Position numbers and translations under genes: made by a program. Below the pieces are notes generated by a model. The model ran no database searches. It had not been told where the DNA came from and saw nothing but the letters and a program-made list of their open reading frames with translations. A DNA stretch of 64,000 bases, from NCBI GenBank assembly GCA_965229625.1, contig CBDDJJ010000001.1, positions 1,240,001 through 1,304,000 of the forward strand, given 5' to 3'. Each line of letters opens with the position of its first letter. The stretch's first letter is position 1. The DNA comes from JANQIO01 sp965229625 (GTDB lineage Bacteria > Pseudomonadota > Gammaproteobacteria > Pseudomonadales > Halieaceae). Shown piece by piece: positions 15,707 through 23,995 of the stretch.

Positions 15707-18481
15707 GTGGATTACATCGTAGGACAACGCTGGGTAAGCCATGCGGACACCCAGCTGGGCCTCGGCATCATTGCCGAGTTGGATGGCCGCCGGGTCACCG
15801 TTAGCTTCCCGGCCGTCGCTGAAGAAAGAACCTATGCCAGCGAGAACGCGCCGCTGACGCGACTGCGTTTCAAGGCCGGTGACCACGTCACCACCCTGGA
15901 CGACGTGGAACTGGTGGTTACGGAAGTGACCGAACAGCAGGGCATCCTGTTCTACACTGGCCTTGACCACCACGACGCCGAAGTCACCATCAGCGAGCTG
16001 GAGCTGGATTGTTTTGTACAGCTCACCACACCCCAGCAGCGCCTGCTCAACGGCCACTTTGACCGCAACAGCGACTTCGCGCTGCGGGTGGCGACCCTGC
16101 AACAACTCGACCGCCTGCAGCAATCACCCGCTCGCGGCCTGATCGGCTCACGCACCAGCCTGCTGCCTCACCAGGTGTACATTGCCGCCGAAGTTGGTCG
16201 GCGCCACGCACCGCGGGTGCTGCTGGCAGACGAAGTGGGGCTGGGCAAGACCATAGAAGCCGGCATGATCATCCAGCAGCAGTTGCTGACCGGGCGCGCC
16301 GCCCGGGTCCTGGTCATCGTGCCGGAAACCCTGCTGCACCAGTGGCTGGTGGAAATGCTGCGCCGCTTCAATCTGCACTTCGCCCTGTTCGATGCCGAGC
16401 GTATCGAAGCCATGGCGGAGTTGGACGAAGACATTCCCCCCTTCGAAGAGATGGCCGGGGAGATGGACGCCGGCAACCCCTTCGAATCCGAACAGCTGGT
16501 GCTCACCAGCCTGTCGCTGTTCGAATCACAGCCTGAACTCCAGCAGCAGGCCATTGACGCCGGTTGGGACCTGGCCGTGCTGGACGAGGCCCATCACCTG
16601 CACTGGACGCCGGAAACCGCGGGTGAGGACTACCGCTTTATCGAGGCCCTGTCTCAGCAGACCGCCGGTTTGCTGTTGCTGACGGCCACCCCCGAGCAGG
16701 TCGGCCAGGCCAGCCACTTCGCCCGCCTGCGGCTGCTGGATCCGGATCGTTTCCACGACCTCGAACAGTTCATCGCCGAGGAACAGGGCTACCGGTCGCT
16801 GAACACCGAGCTCGAGAAGCTGGAAGCCGCCGGCGACAACGAGCAGGCTATCACCGAGCTGCTGGACCGCCACGGCACCGGCCGGGTGTTGTTCCGCAAC
16901 TCCCGTGCCGGCATCAGCGGCTTCCCCGAGCGCAAGCTGCACGCCTACCCGCTGCCGGCGCCGCCGGCAGCCAGTGGTGGTGACGATCCGATCATGGCGG
17001 CGCTGTATCCCGATACTCTCAGTGCCGATGAATCCTGGGTGGGTGATGACCCGCGGGTGAGCTGGCTCGAGCAGAAGCTCAAGGAATTGCGCCCGGAGAA
17101 GGTACTTGTGATCTGTGCCCACGCGGACACCGCCATCGCCCTGGAGCACTACCTGCACCTGCGGGCCGGTATCCGCAGCGCGGCGTTCTATGAAGGGCTG
17201 ACCATTCTCGAACGCGACCGCGCGGCGGCCTACTTCGCCGACGCCGAGGGCGGCGCCCAGACCCTGGTGTGCTCGGAGATTGGCTCCGAGGGCCGCAACT
17301 TCCAGTTTGCCCACCACCTGGTGCTGTTCGACCTGCCCCTGAACCCGGACCTGCTGGAACAGCGTATCGGCCGCCTGGACCGCATCGGCCAGACCGAACA
17401 GGTGGACATCCACGTGCCCTACCTGGAGGGCACCGCCCAGGAAACCCTGTTGCGCTGGTACCACGAGGGCCTCAACCAGTTCGAGGAAAGCTGCTCCGCG
17501 GGCTTTGCCATCTTCGAGGCCTTCGAATCACGCCTGCGCGAGCAGCTCATGGCGCCGGACGACCGACTCGACGAGCTGATTGCCGACAGCGCCGAGTTTA
17601 CAGCCCGCACCCGAGCCGAGTTGCGCGAGGGCCGCGATCGCCTGCTGGAGCGTAATTCCTGCAAGCCGGAACAGGCCGCCGCCATGATCGCTGATATCGA
17701 GGCCGCCGAGGCCAGCGACGAACTGCGCGACTACCTCGAGCTGCTGTGCGACAGCTACGGTGTCGACCAGGAGTTCCACTCGGAGCACGCCGTGATCCTG
17801 CGCCCCACCGATCACATGCTGACCGGCCACTTCCCGGGCGTCACCGAGGAAGGCACCACGGTCACCTTCAGCCGCGAGCAGGCCCTGTCCCGCGAAGACA
17901 TGGCCTTCCTGACCTGGGAACACCCGATCCTGGTGGAAGCCATGGACATGGTCAGCGCCACGGAACTCGGCAACGCCGCCATCGCTACCCTGTCGCTGAA
18001 GGGCATTCCCGCCGGCACCATGCTGCTGGAGTGCATCTACTGCATTAACTGCGTGGCGCCCAAATACCTGCAGGTGGAACGCTTCCTGCCGCTCTCACCC
18101 ATCCGCCTGCTGGTCGACAGCCGCGGCAAGGACCTGGCAGACATCATGCCCCACGCCCGCCTCAATGACCTGTGCGAAAAAGTGAAGAAGCCGGTGGCCC
18201 TGCAGATCATCAAGCAGGTGCACGGCCAGGTGGAAGAAAAGATGCAACACGCCGGCAGCCTCGCCGACACCCGCCGCGAGGAGATCCTTGCCGCCGCGGA
18301 AGCCCGCATGCGGGAGGAACTGGGCGCAGAACAATCACGCCTCGAAGCCCTGCGAACCATCAACCCGGCCATCCGCCAGGCGGAGATCGACCACCTCACC
18401 CACCGCATCGAGGAATGCGCGGCGCACATCACCCATGCTTCCCTGCAGCTCCAGGGCCTTCGACTGATCATCTCCGTCTAG
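15707..18481 (+). CDS. rapA: RNA polymerase-associated ATPase RapA
   Basis: A 924-residue SWI2/SNF2 ATPase that binds RNA polymerase and helps recycle it after transcription. It starts at GTG 15707. The N-terminal Tudor-like region (FVVGQRW-type start: YIVGQRWVSHADTQLGLGII) precedes the ATPase core: Walker A LADEVGLGKTIEAG near residue 178, the DEAH box LDEAHHLHW near residue 291, and the helicase C motif with RIGRLDRIGQTEQVDIHVPY near residues 555-570. The C-terminal RapA_C region ends LQGLRLIISV. The length is close to the 968 residues of the E. coli protein. Confidence 0.95.
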   Translation: MDYIVGQRWVSHADTQLGLGIIAELDGRRVTVSFPAVAEERTYASENAPLTRLRFKAGDHVTTLDDVELVVTEVTEQQGILFYTGLDHHDAEVTISELELDCFVQLTTPQQRLLNGHFDRNSDFALRVATLQQLDRLQQSPARGLIGSRTSLLPHQVYIAAEVGRRHAPRVLLADEVGLGKTIEAGMIIQQQLLTGRAARVLVIVPETLLHQWLVEMLRRFNLHFALFDAERIEAMAELDEDIPPFEEMAGEMDAGNPFESEQLVLTSLSLFESQPELQQQAIDAGWDLAVLDEAHHLHWTPETAGEDYRFIEALSQQTAGLLLLTATPEQVGQASHFARLRLLDPDRFHDLEQFIAEEQGYRSLNTELEKLEAAGDNEQAITELLDRHGTGRVLFRNSRAGISGFPERKLHAYPLPAPPAASGGDDPIMAALYPDTLSADESWVGDDPRVSWLEQKLKELRPEKVLVICAHADTAIALEHYLHLRAGIRSAAFYEGLTILERDRAAAYFADAEGGAQTLVCSEIGSEGRNFQFAHHLVLFDLPLNPDLLEQRIGRLDRIGQTEQVDIHVPYLEGTAQETLLRWYHEGLNQFEESCSAGFAIFEAFESRLREQLMAPDDRLDELIADSAEFTARTRAELREGRDRLLERNSCKPEQAAAMIADIEAAEASDELRDYLELLCDSYGVDQEFHSEHAVILRPTDHMLTGHFPGVTEEGTTVTFSREQALSREDMAFLTWEHPILVEAMDMVSATELGNAAIATLSLKGIPAGTMLLECIYCINCVAPKYLQVERFLPLSPIRLLVDSRGKDLADIMPHARLNDLCEKVKKPVALQIIKQVHGQVEEKMQHAGSLADTRREEILAAAEARMREELGAEQSRLEALRTINPAIRQAEIDHLTHRIEECAAHITHASLQLQGLRLIISV

Positions 18482-18520
18482 AACCGCGCCCCTTTAGCAC
18501 CGAGTGGCATTGTGGCATGT

Positions 18521-18588
18521 CGCTCCGTAGGTCGGGCGCGAGCAGGCTGTGCTCCATCTCCGGACACCCTACAAACATGACATCCGTG
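18521..18588 (+). repeat. intergenic repeat, partial copy A
   Basis: Truncated relative of copy B: it shares GCTCCGTAG, the GGGCGCGAGCAGG block, CCGGACACNCTACAA and CATGACATCC with 18621-18690 at the same spacing, then ends before the central palindrome. It is part of a 628-bp non-coding block between rapA and the SnoaL-like gene. Confidence 0.65.
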
Positions 18589-18620
18589 CCCGGTTTGCGA
18601 TTTGCCGCTTCTGGATTCGT

Positions 18621-18760
18621 GCTCCGTAGAGCGGGCGCGAGCAGGGTGTACTCCCTACCCGGACACGCTACAAGCATGACATCCATGTCTCGCTCGGGAA
18701 CGGCCGTCCTGGCCGTTCACGGTCCGGGCAGGGAGTACACCCTGCTCACGCCCTCCGGAC
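18621..18760 (+). repeat. intergenic palindromic repeat, full copy B
   Basis: About 140 bp framed by near-perfect inverted arms of about 33 bp (18631-18664 and 18722-18754, both containing AGCAGGGTGTACTCCCT or its complement). The centre holds GGACACGCTACAAGCATGAC, then ATCCATGTCTCGCTCGG and an inner palindrome GAACGGCC-GTCCT-GGCCGTTC at 18698-18718. No reading frame fills it. Related copies A and C lie on either side. The structure suggests a mobile or REP/MITE-like palindromic family. Confidence 0.7.
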
Positions 18761-18879
18761 GTGCCAGTTCAATGCAAGCTGTTTCAGAACGGGGACAAGG
18801 AAATCTCGGGAGTAGGATAGGTTTCCACACAGCTAACGAAGGTCGAAAACGATACCCACTCTGGCAGAGCGCGTGTGGT

Positions 18880-18976
18880 GCCTGGGGGTCTTTCGGGACC
18901 GTATGCGGCCAGGACGGCCGCATCCGAGCGAGACATGGACGTCATGCTTTTAGCGTGTCCCGAAAGACCCCCAGGT
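18880..18976 (-). repeat. intergenic palindromic repeat, inverted copy C
   Basis: Perfect 19-bp arms (18881-18899 CCTGGGGGTCTTTCGGGAC and its complement at 18957-18975) enclose a 57-bp core. Read on the minus strand, the core repeats that of copy B: GGACACGCTAAAAGCATGAC, GTCCATGTCTCGCTCGG, then CGGCCGTCCTGGCCG. The flanking arms differ from those of B, so the core appears conserved while arms vary. Confidence 0.7.
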
Positions 18977-19109
18977 ACCGCACGTGCGGCTTAAACGCTC
19001 GAACGCTTGACCGGCAATAGTCAGCCAACTCCCGATGGAATGAATACCTGTACCTGAGAACCCAGGGCCCGCAGCTAAGATAGGTGGACAGACAACCGGA
19101 GGACTGACG

Positions 19110-19694
19110 ATGGCGGAAGAACGGGCGGTGTTGAACAAGGCACATATGGGGATCAGTGAGGGGCTGCCCCTGAAGGCCACCGACGGGGACGTCGAGGCGC
19201 TGCGACGGGATGTGCAGCGCCTGATGGATATGGAGGCGATTCGCCAGCTCAAGTATGCCTACTTTCGCTGTATCGATACCGCCAATATGGAAGAGCTGGC
19301 GACCCTGTTCCACGAGGATGTGCATGTGCATTTCAAGGGCGGTAGCTATGAGTGGAAGCTGTCGGGCAGGGACGAGTACATCAGCAATGTCGGGCAGGCT
19401 TTCAACAGCCGTGCGGTGGGCCATCACAATGGCCACCATCCCGAGATCCAGGTACTGAGTGACACCGAGGCCACCGGTATCTGGTACCTGGCGGACAATA
19501 TGTGGATTCTCGACCACCGCTTCTTCACCACCGGCACCGCCCTGTACTGGGACCGCTACCAGAAAGTCGACGGTCGCTGGCTGATTCTGGAGACGCGCTA
19601 TGAGCGGGTCTATGAGATCAACAGCCAGTTGGAGGAGCCTCCCACCCTGAGCAGTCACTACCTGGGAGTTCACGGCGCCCCCGTTAAGGCCTAG
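19110..19694 (+). CDS. SnoaL/NTF2-fold protein
   Basis: A 194-residue protein with a good ribosome site (GGAGG, 9-13 bp upstream). The SnoaL_4-type domain covers about residues 35-175: MEAIRQLKYAYFRCIDTANMEELATLFHEDV is the opening helix pair, and the sheet contains VGHHNGHHPEIQVLSDTEATGIWYLADN. Relatives are hydratases, isomerases or dehydratases acting on cyclic substrates, or accessory proteins without known activity. The reaction cannot be told from sequence. Two further NTF2-fold proteins occur in the window at 35263 and 62671. Confidence 0.8.
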   Translation: MAEERAVLNKAHMGISEGLPLKATDGDVEALRRDVQRLMDMEAIRQLKYAYFRCIDTANMEELATLFHEDVHVHFKGGSYEWKLSGRDEYISNVGQAFNSRAVGHHNGHHPEIQVLSDTEATGIWYLADNMWILDHRFFTTGTALYWDRYQKVDGRWLILETRYERVYEINSQLEEPPTLSSHYLGVHGAPVKA

Positions 19695-19726
19695 ACTGCT
19701 GGAAAAGTCCAGCCGCGAGGCATCAG

Positions 19727-20524
19727 ATGAGCGAAGATAGGGAACGCTCCCTGCTGGAGCAGTTGACGCGCCTGACCGGCCAGGTGGCCGGCCAGACCCT
19801 GGACGTGGCACGTTCCACTGCGGCCATGACCCTGATGTTCGGGGAAAACTGGCTGCAGTCCACCGTCCTGAAAACCCTGGAGCCCGAACGCCTGGAAGCC
19901 ATGGCCGAGGCCGGCCGGTTCCTGCGCGACGCTCGCGAGACCGCCGGGATGAGCCTGCGTGAGCTGACCCTGGCGCTGGGTGTAAAGGACGACAACCTGC
20001 TGGAGGACATCGAGAGCGGCGATCGCATCATGCCGCTGGAGCTGGCGTTTCGCGCTGCCTCCCTGATTGCCCGCCACGACCCGATTCCCTTCCTGGTAAA
20101 GTTCATGCGCACCTACAACCCGGCCCTGGGCGACACCCTGGAGCAGTGGGGAGTGATGGTGCTGCCGGTGCAGTTTGAGCGCGAGCGGCGCTGGATCAAT
20201 CTCTATCGCAAGCATGACGAGCTGCGTGCCCTGGACGACGACGAGTACGACCGGCTGGTGCAGTACGTGGACGCGGCGACCACCCTGGTGCTGGACGTGA
20301 TGCAGAAAGAAAAGGCAGCCAACCGGGCGGCCGCAGCACCGCCGCCGAAGAAGCGCAGTGGGCCCAGGGTCGCGGTGGAAGCGGTGGCTAAACCGGCGCC
20401 CAAAAAGCCTGGCGCTCGCAGGAAATCCGCAAAGAAAACCACGACCGGCTCCAAAGCCACCGGTGCAAAATCGACTTCCGCGCGACCGAAAGCAAAGGCC
20501 GGCAAGAAAGCTCCCAAGCGCTGA
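19727..20524 (+). CDS. HTH (XRE-like) protein with histone-H1-like C-terminal tail
   Basis: A 265-residue protein. Residues about 64-115 form an XRE-type helix-turn-helix (RDARETAGMSLRELTLALGV, then DDNLLEDIESGDRIMPLE). Residues about 116-200 are helical and rich in charged residues. From about 204 the chain becomes a tail of Lys, Ala, Pro, Ser and Thr (KKPGARRKSAKKTTTGSKAT), resembling histone H1. It is likely a nucleoid-associated DNA-binding regulator; this is inference from composition. A similar tail occurs on the acyltransferase at 8937. The SutA-like gene follows after 25 bp. Confidence 0.7.
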   Translation: MSEDRERSLLEQLTRLTGQVAGQTLDVARSTAAMTLMFGENWLQSTVLKTLEPERLEAMAEAGRFLRDARETAGMSLRELTLALGVKDDNLLEDIESGDRIMPLELAFRAASLIARHDPIPFLVKFMRTYNPALGDTLEQWGVMVLPVQFERERRWINLYRKHDELRALDDDEYDRLVQYVDAATTLVLDVMQKEKAANRAAAAPPPKKRSGPRVAVEAVAKPAPKKPGARRKSAKKTTTGSKATGAKSTSARPKAKAGKKAPKR

Positions 20525-20549
20525 ACGGCGGTGTTATGATCTGCCGCTT

Positions 20550-20891
20550 ATGGTCAAAAAACTCCCCACCAAGGCAGACCTGCGCGCCGCGCTGGAACAG
20601 GAAACCCGCCGCTACCTGAACAAAGGCGGCAAGGTGGAACAGGTGCCCGCCGGCGCCACCGGTACCGACCCCGACAAACCCAATACCTTCCAGTCCAGCC
20701 GGCTGTTTTCCGAACCGCGCAGTTCGCGAACTTTCCTGCCGGAAGTGGTAGCGGCCATCGAGTCACGGCGCTCGCAGCTCAAGCGCAACCGTCGCGCCGC
20801 GCCCAAGCGCTCGCGCCTGCCGCGCCCCCGGCGCAAGACGATATACGATGATTTTGGCGAGCCAATACGCAAGGTCTGGGTCGACGACTAG
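20550..20891 (+). CDS. small SutA-like basic protein
   Basis: A 113-residue protein starting at the ATG at 20550, 25 bp after the H1-tailed gene. Its N-terminal part (LRAALEQETRRYLNKGGKVE, then QVPAGATGTDPDKP) resembles the conserved 'AMEEFLxRGGKVxEVxxNVxADPPKKP' segment I recall from SutA, the RNA polymerase-binding regulator of slow-growing Pseudomonas. The acidic N-terminus of SutA is missing and a basic tail (SRRSQLKRNRRAAPKRSRLP) follows instead. The relation is tentative. A strong terminator lies 50 bp downstream. Confidence 0.5.
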   Translation: MVKKLPTKADLRAALEQETRRYLNKGGKVEQVPAGATGTDPDKPNTFQSSRLFSEPRSSRTFLPEVVAAIESRRSQLKRNRRAAPKRSRLPRPRRKTIYDDFGEPIRKVWVDD

Positions 20892-20941
20892 GGCCCGGGC
20901 GGTATAGTCCGCAGCGTCGTTAAAGTGGAAGCTGCTGAAAA

Positions 20942-20974
20942 GAAAAAAAGCCGGGCAATAGGCCCGGCTTTTTT
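20942..20974. terminator. bidirectional rho-independent terminator
   Basis: Stem GCCGGGC-AATAG-GCCCGGC with seven A residues before it and a run of T residues after. It can end both the SutA-like transcript (plus) and the sortase-substrate operon (minus). Confidence 0.9.
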
Positions 20975-20994
20975 ATTAGCTGGGAGGGTAACCG

Positions 20995-21591
20995 CTAGCG
21001 ATGCTCCACCCGGCGTTCAACGCGGCGCGCGACGGGCTGGCGAGCGCGCTGCACACGCAGCAGCGTGAAGGCGGCGCCCATCAGCAGCAGGCCGGCACCC
21101 AGGGTGCCCACAAGCGGCCATTGGCTGGCCGTTGCCGGCAGCATTGGCGCTGCGGCCAGCGGAATCGCATCTTCCATATCGGGGCCATCACCGTCTTCGT
21201 GGATAACCGCCCAGCGATCCGGCGGCAGGTACACGTTCAATCGCGTGCCGCGATTCAGGTCGCGGGCGCGGTAGGTCTCGCCACCGATATTGGCGCGCCA
21301 GGCCGACCCAACGTTCTGGGTGTAGACGCCACCTGACGTGCCGTCGTTGTTCAGTACCCGGAAGGTCAGGTTGTTATTGCGTACGCGTTGGATTTCCACG
21401 GAGATGCGTGCAAACAGCTCGCCGTTTTTCATCATGACTGCGTTACAGGCCTGGTCGATATTCGGGTACTGGTCGGTGATCACCGAAGACCACTCGATAT
21501 CGCTGCAGGTCAGGTCTTCCTGGGCATAGGCCTGGGGCCCGGCGATCAGCCCCAGCAGGGCCGCCATCAGGGTCAGTGTTTTCAAGCTCAT
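20995..21591 (-). CDS. secreted protein with LPATA sortase-sorting signal
   Basis: A 198-residue protein with a signal peptide (to about residue 23, AYA) and a beta-rich domain with two cysteines (C29, C49). It ends in a textbook cell-wall sorting signal: LPATA (151-155), a hydrophobic helix (about 158-178, WPLVGTLGAGLLLMGAAFTLL) and a basic tail (RVQRARQPVARRVERR). It overlaps the upstream sortase gene by four bases (ATGA), so the two are co-translated and it is almost certainly the dedicated substrate. In a Gram-negative cell there is no thick wall to receive it; the acceptor is unknown. The domain itself is not one I recognise. Confidence 0.75.
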   Translation of the reverse strand: MSLKTLTLMAALLGLIAGPQAYAQEDLTCSDIEWSSVITDQYPNIDQACNAVMMKNGELFARISVEIQRVRNNNLTFRVLNNDGTSGGVYTQNVGSAWRANIGGETYRARDLNRGTRLNVYLPPDRWAVIHEDGDGPDMEDAIPLAAAPMLPATASQWPLVGTLGAGLLLMGAAFTLLRVQRARQPVARRVERRVEHR

Positions 21592-22343
21592 TTCAAAGCT
21601 CCTTTTTGGTGTTCGCCACTAGCGGCGGTGAGGGTAGATTCATCGAGCCGCGCCCTGACGATGTAACGCTGGGGCGCCGAGCCGACAAAGTAAAAGGGGT
21701 AGCAGGTCACGAGGGTGACGGTCTGCCTATCGGTGGGGTCCAGCACTTCGACGTCCAGCGGATCGACAATGCGGATATCGTCCACCACGTAGCGCTGCCG
21801 ACCGCCGGCAGTGCGCAGGGTCAGTGCATCGCCCAGTTCGGCATCCTTGAGGGCACGAAAATACCCATCGCGATGGCCGGAGATACCGGAATTGCCCGCC
21901 TGCCCCGGCCGCGCGGTACCGGCTATCCAGGCCGGGCCACGCTCCATGTCACCCTGGAACACCGGCACTTCGAGGTCCACCGCCGGCATTTCCAGCACCG
22001 CCAGCACCGGCTGTGGGGCACTGGCCTGCCAGGCGGCGATGCGAGTCGGTGACCAGAGCCTCTGGTCCGGCATGGAGGCAGACACGGCCAGCAGGTCAGC
22101 ACCTGCCATTACCTCGGTGGTCGCTGCTGTTGCATTGCCCCCAGCAGCACTGGATTCGGGCGTTAGCGCAACGGTGACGTCGGCTTCCTGCCACGCAAGC
22201 TGGGCCTGGTTGATCCCCTGGCTGCGGTGTACTTCACCGAGCACGGAGTGGCCCAGAAAGGCGCCGCTCAGCACGAGCCCGGCTGTCCAGCAACCCAACT
22301 CGGCAAAGCGCGACAAACAAATCTTTGGCTTAATTTCTAGCAC
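21588..22343 (-). CDS. class GN (Gram-negative) sortase
   Basis: A sortase cuts a sorting motif such as LPxTG and transfers the protein to an amine acceptor. The family core runs from about residue 118 to 232: ISGHRDGYF gives catalytic His157, TLVTCYPF gives Cys214 and SAPQRYIVRA gives Arg226. A membrane anchor (about 17-33) lies near the N-terminus. No ATG fits, so I take the GTG at 22343 (251 residues); a TTG 14 codons inside is an alternative. The spacing and LVTCYPF pattern match proteobacterial sortases. It overlaps the LPATA substrate gene. Confidence 0.85.
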   Translation of the reverse strand: MLEIKPKICLSRFAELGCWTAGLVLSGAFLGHSVLGEVHRSQGINQAQLAWQEADVTVALTPESSAAGGNATAATTEVMAGADLLAVSASMPDQRLWSPTRIAAWQASAPQPVLAVLEMPAVDLEVPVFQGDMERGPAWIAGTARPGQAGNSGISGHRDGYFRALKDAELGDALTLRTAGGRQRYVVDDIRIVDPLDVEVLDPTDRQTVTLVTCYPFYFVGSAPQRYIVRARLDESTLTAASGEHQKGALK

Positions 22344-22457
22344 TGGCTGGAGCGCACCCCTGCAGATCCCCGGAGCCGTTTTATGACTCCACAGTGTAGG
22401 TGAAAAAAAACCAAACTGTGAATCATCCAAACCGTCGAATTTCCCGTATCCGTCAAC

Positions 22458-22697
22458 ATGAAACCCAATTTGAGCCTGTTCGAAAGAGTAGTTAGGCCGT
22501 TGTTGGGCTGTGTACTGGCGACCATCGCACTGACCCAGCCGGAGATCGGCCTGCTGGAACTTATCGTCCTCGTGATCGCCACATTCCTTGTGCTGAACGG
22601 TTTGCTGGCCCGCTGCTACCTGTGGAGCTGGCTGGGCCTCAATACCGCGCAAAACGATATCGAGCTCTGCAGCCGCGCGGCGCGCAGCCGGGAGTAG
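22458..22697 (+). CDS. YgaP-like DUF2892 membrane protein
   Basis: A 79-residue protein with two membrane helices (RPLLGCVLATIALTQPEIGL and IVLVIATFLVLNGLLARC), matching the YgaP transmembrane domain (DUF2892), often found as a stand-alone small protein. No rhodanese domain is attached. It diverges from the sortase gene across 114 bp. The function is unknown. Confidence 0.75.
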   Translation: MKPNLSLFERVVRPLLGCVLATIALTQPEIGLLELIVLVIATFLVLNGLLARCYLWSWLGLNTAQNDIELCSRAARSRE

Positions 22698-22810
22698 CAA
22701 GCCCGGCGGCATCCCGCGCGCTGTCGCATTTCCGTACAACTGATTTTCTGGCAGCATCCACCCGCCACGCGTAAACAACCACAAGCACACCGATATCAGG
22801 AGACATCAAG

Positions 22811-23353
22811 ATGACCCTGCGCGCCGTATTTGCCACCCTGGCCCTGAGCCTGTCTTTCGACACGCTCGCGAGCTGCCCGGACGTACTCAACCACGACATG
22901 CAGAAGCTGCGCTCCCGCGATTCCGTCAACCTGTGTAAGGCCTACGAAGGCAAGCCGGTACTGGTGATCAATACCGCCAGCCACTGCGGCTACACGCCGC
23001 AGTTCAAGGGCCTGGAAGCGCTGTACCAGGAATACAAGGACAAGGGCCTGGCGGTGGCGGGCTTTCCGTCGGATTCCTTCAACCAGGAAGCCGACAGCGC
23101 CGAGAAAACCGCCGAGATCTGCTACATCAACTACGGCGTGACCTTTGATATGTACTCGGAGATCCCGGTGAAAGGCGCCGACGCCCACCCGATGTTCGCG
23201 CAACTGGCCGAGGCCCAGGGTGCGCCGCGCTGGAACTTCACCAAGTACCTCATCGACCGCGACGGCAACGTCGTGGCCAAGTGGGGCAGCCGCACCACGC
23301 CTGAGGATGCAGAGCTACGCCAGGCCATTGAGAGCGCGCTTGCGGCCAAGTAG
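22811..23353 (+). CDS. exported glutathione peroxidase-family protein
   Basis: A 180-residue thiol peroxidase with AGGAGA just upstream. An N-terminal signal peptide (FATLALSLSFDTLA) suggests a periplasmic location. The active-site motif is LVINTASHCGYTPQFKGLE, with Cys59 in place of selenocysteine; the conserved RWNFTKYLIDRDGNVV contains the active-site Trp and Asn. Such enzymes reduce peroxides, in bacteria usually with thioredoxin rather than glutathione. Six residues differ in spacing from the usual FPCNQF motif (here FPSDSFNQE), so the resolving cysteine is missing. Confidence 0.88.
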   Translation: MTLRAVFATLALSLSFDTLASCPDVLNHDMQKLRSRDSVNLCKAYEGKPVLVINTASHCGYTPQFKGLEALYQEYKDKGLAVAGFPSDSFNQEADSAEKTAEICYINYGVTFDMYSEIPVKGADAHPMFAQLAEAQGAPRWNFTKYLIDRDGNVVAKWGSRTTPEDAELRQAIESALAAK

Positions 23354-23378
23354 ATTTACCGGCGAGGACATCGCCGCC

Positions 23379-23981
23379 ATGGATGACCGGTACCGGGTGT
23401 TCTTCATGAACGCCCTCTCCGGCTTCAAACCGGCGAGCCTCGTAGGCACCCGCAGCCCCGACGGCCAGGACAACCTGGCCGTTTTTAATTCCGTGGTCCA
23501 CATCGGTGCCAACCCGCCACTGCTGGGCCTGGTCAGCCGGCCCAACAGCGTGCGCCGGGACACCCTGGAGAACATCGCGGCCACCGGCACCTACACCATC
23601 AATCATGTGCACAGCGGCCTCGTTGCGGCGGCACACCAGACCAGCGCTCGTTACGACCAGGACACCTCCGAGTTTGCGGCAGTGGGACTCACGCCGCAGC
23701 ACAGTGCCAGAGTGAACGCGCATTACGTCGCCGAGAGCCGGCTACGCATCGGCCTGGAACTCCGCCAGACCATCGATATCGAACTCAACGGCACACACCT
23801 GGTCATTGGTGAGGTGGTTGAGGTTGAAGTGGACGGCAGCGTAATCGCCGAAGACGGTTGGATAGACCTGGGCGCCCTGGACAGCGTGGCCGTCGCGGGA
23901 CTCGATGCCTACTACCAGCCCAGCCGCCTGGCGCGGTTCAGCTACGCCAAGCCGGACCGGCCGCTACGCGAACTGGGCTAG
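23379..23981 (+). CDS. flavin reductase-like domain protein
   Basis: A flavin reductase-like (FMN-binding split-barrel) protein of 200 residues from the ATG at 23379. The core includes ALSGFKPASLVGTRSPDGQDN, the FMN-binding NPPLLGLVSRP and the TGTYTINHVH stretch. Relatives in flavobacteria and gammaproteobacteria begin with FTxEDIxxL, and the same frame reads RFTGEDIAAM just upstream, so the TTG at 23340 may be the true start, which would overlap the peroxidase gene by 14 bp. Likely an FMN-dependent oxidoreductase; the substrate is unknown. Confidence 0.75.
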   Translation: MDDRYRVFFMNALSGFKPASLVGTRSPDGQDNLAVFNSVVHIGANPPLLGLVSRPNSVRRDTLENIAATGTYTINHVHSGLVAAAHQTSARYDQDTSEFAAVGLTPQHSARVNAHYVAESRLRIGLELRQTIDIELNGTHLVIGEVVEVEVDGSVIAEDGWIDLGALDSVAVAGLDAYYQPSRLARFSYAKPDRPLRELG

Positions 23982-23995
23982 GCAGGCGCAGCCTC

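Noticed and set aside
18880..18976. Integron attC site or CRISPR-like array
   Set aside because: No GTTRRRY/RYYYAAC ends, no integrase and no regular spacers; inverted arms fit a palindromic intergenic repeat better.
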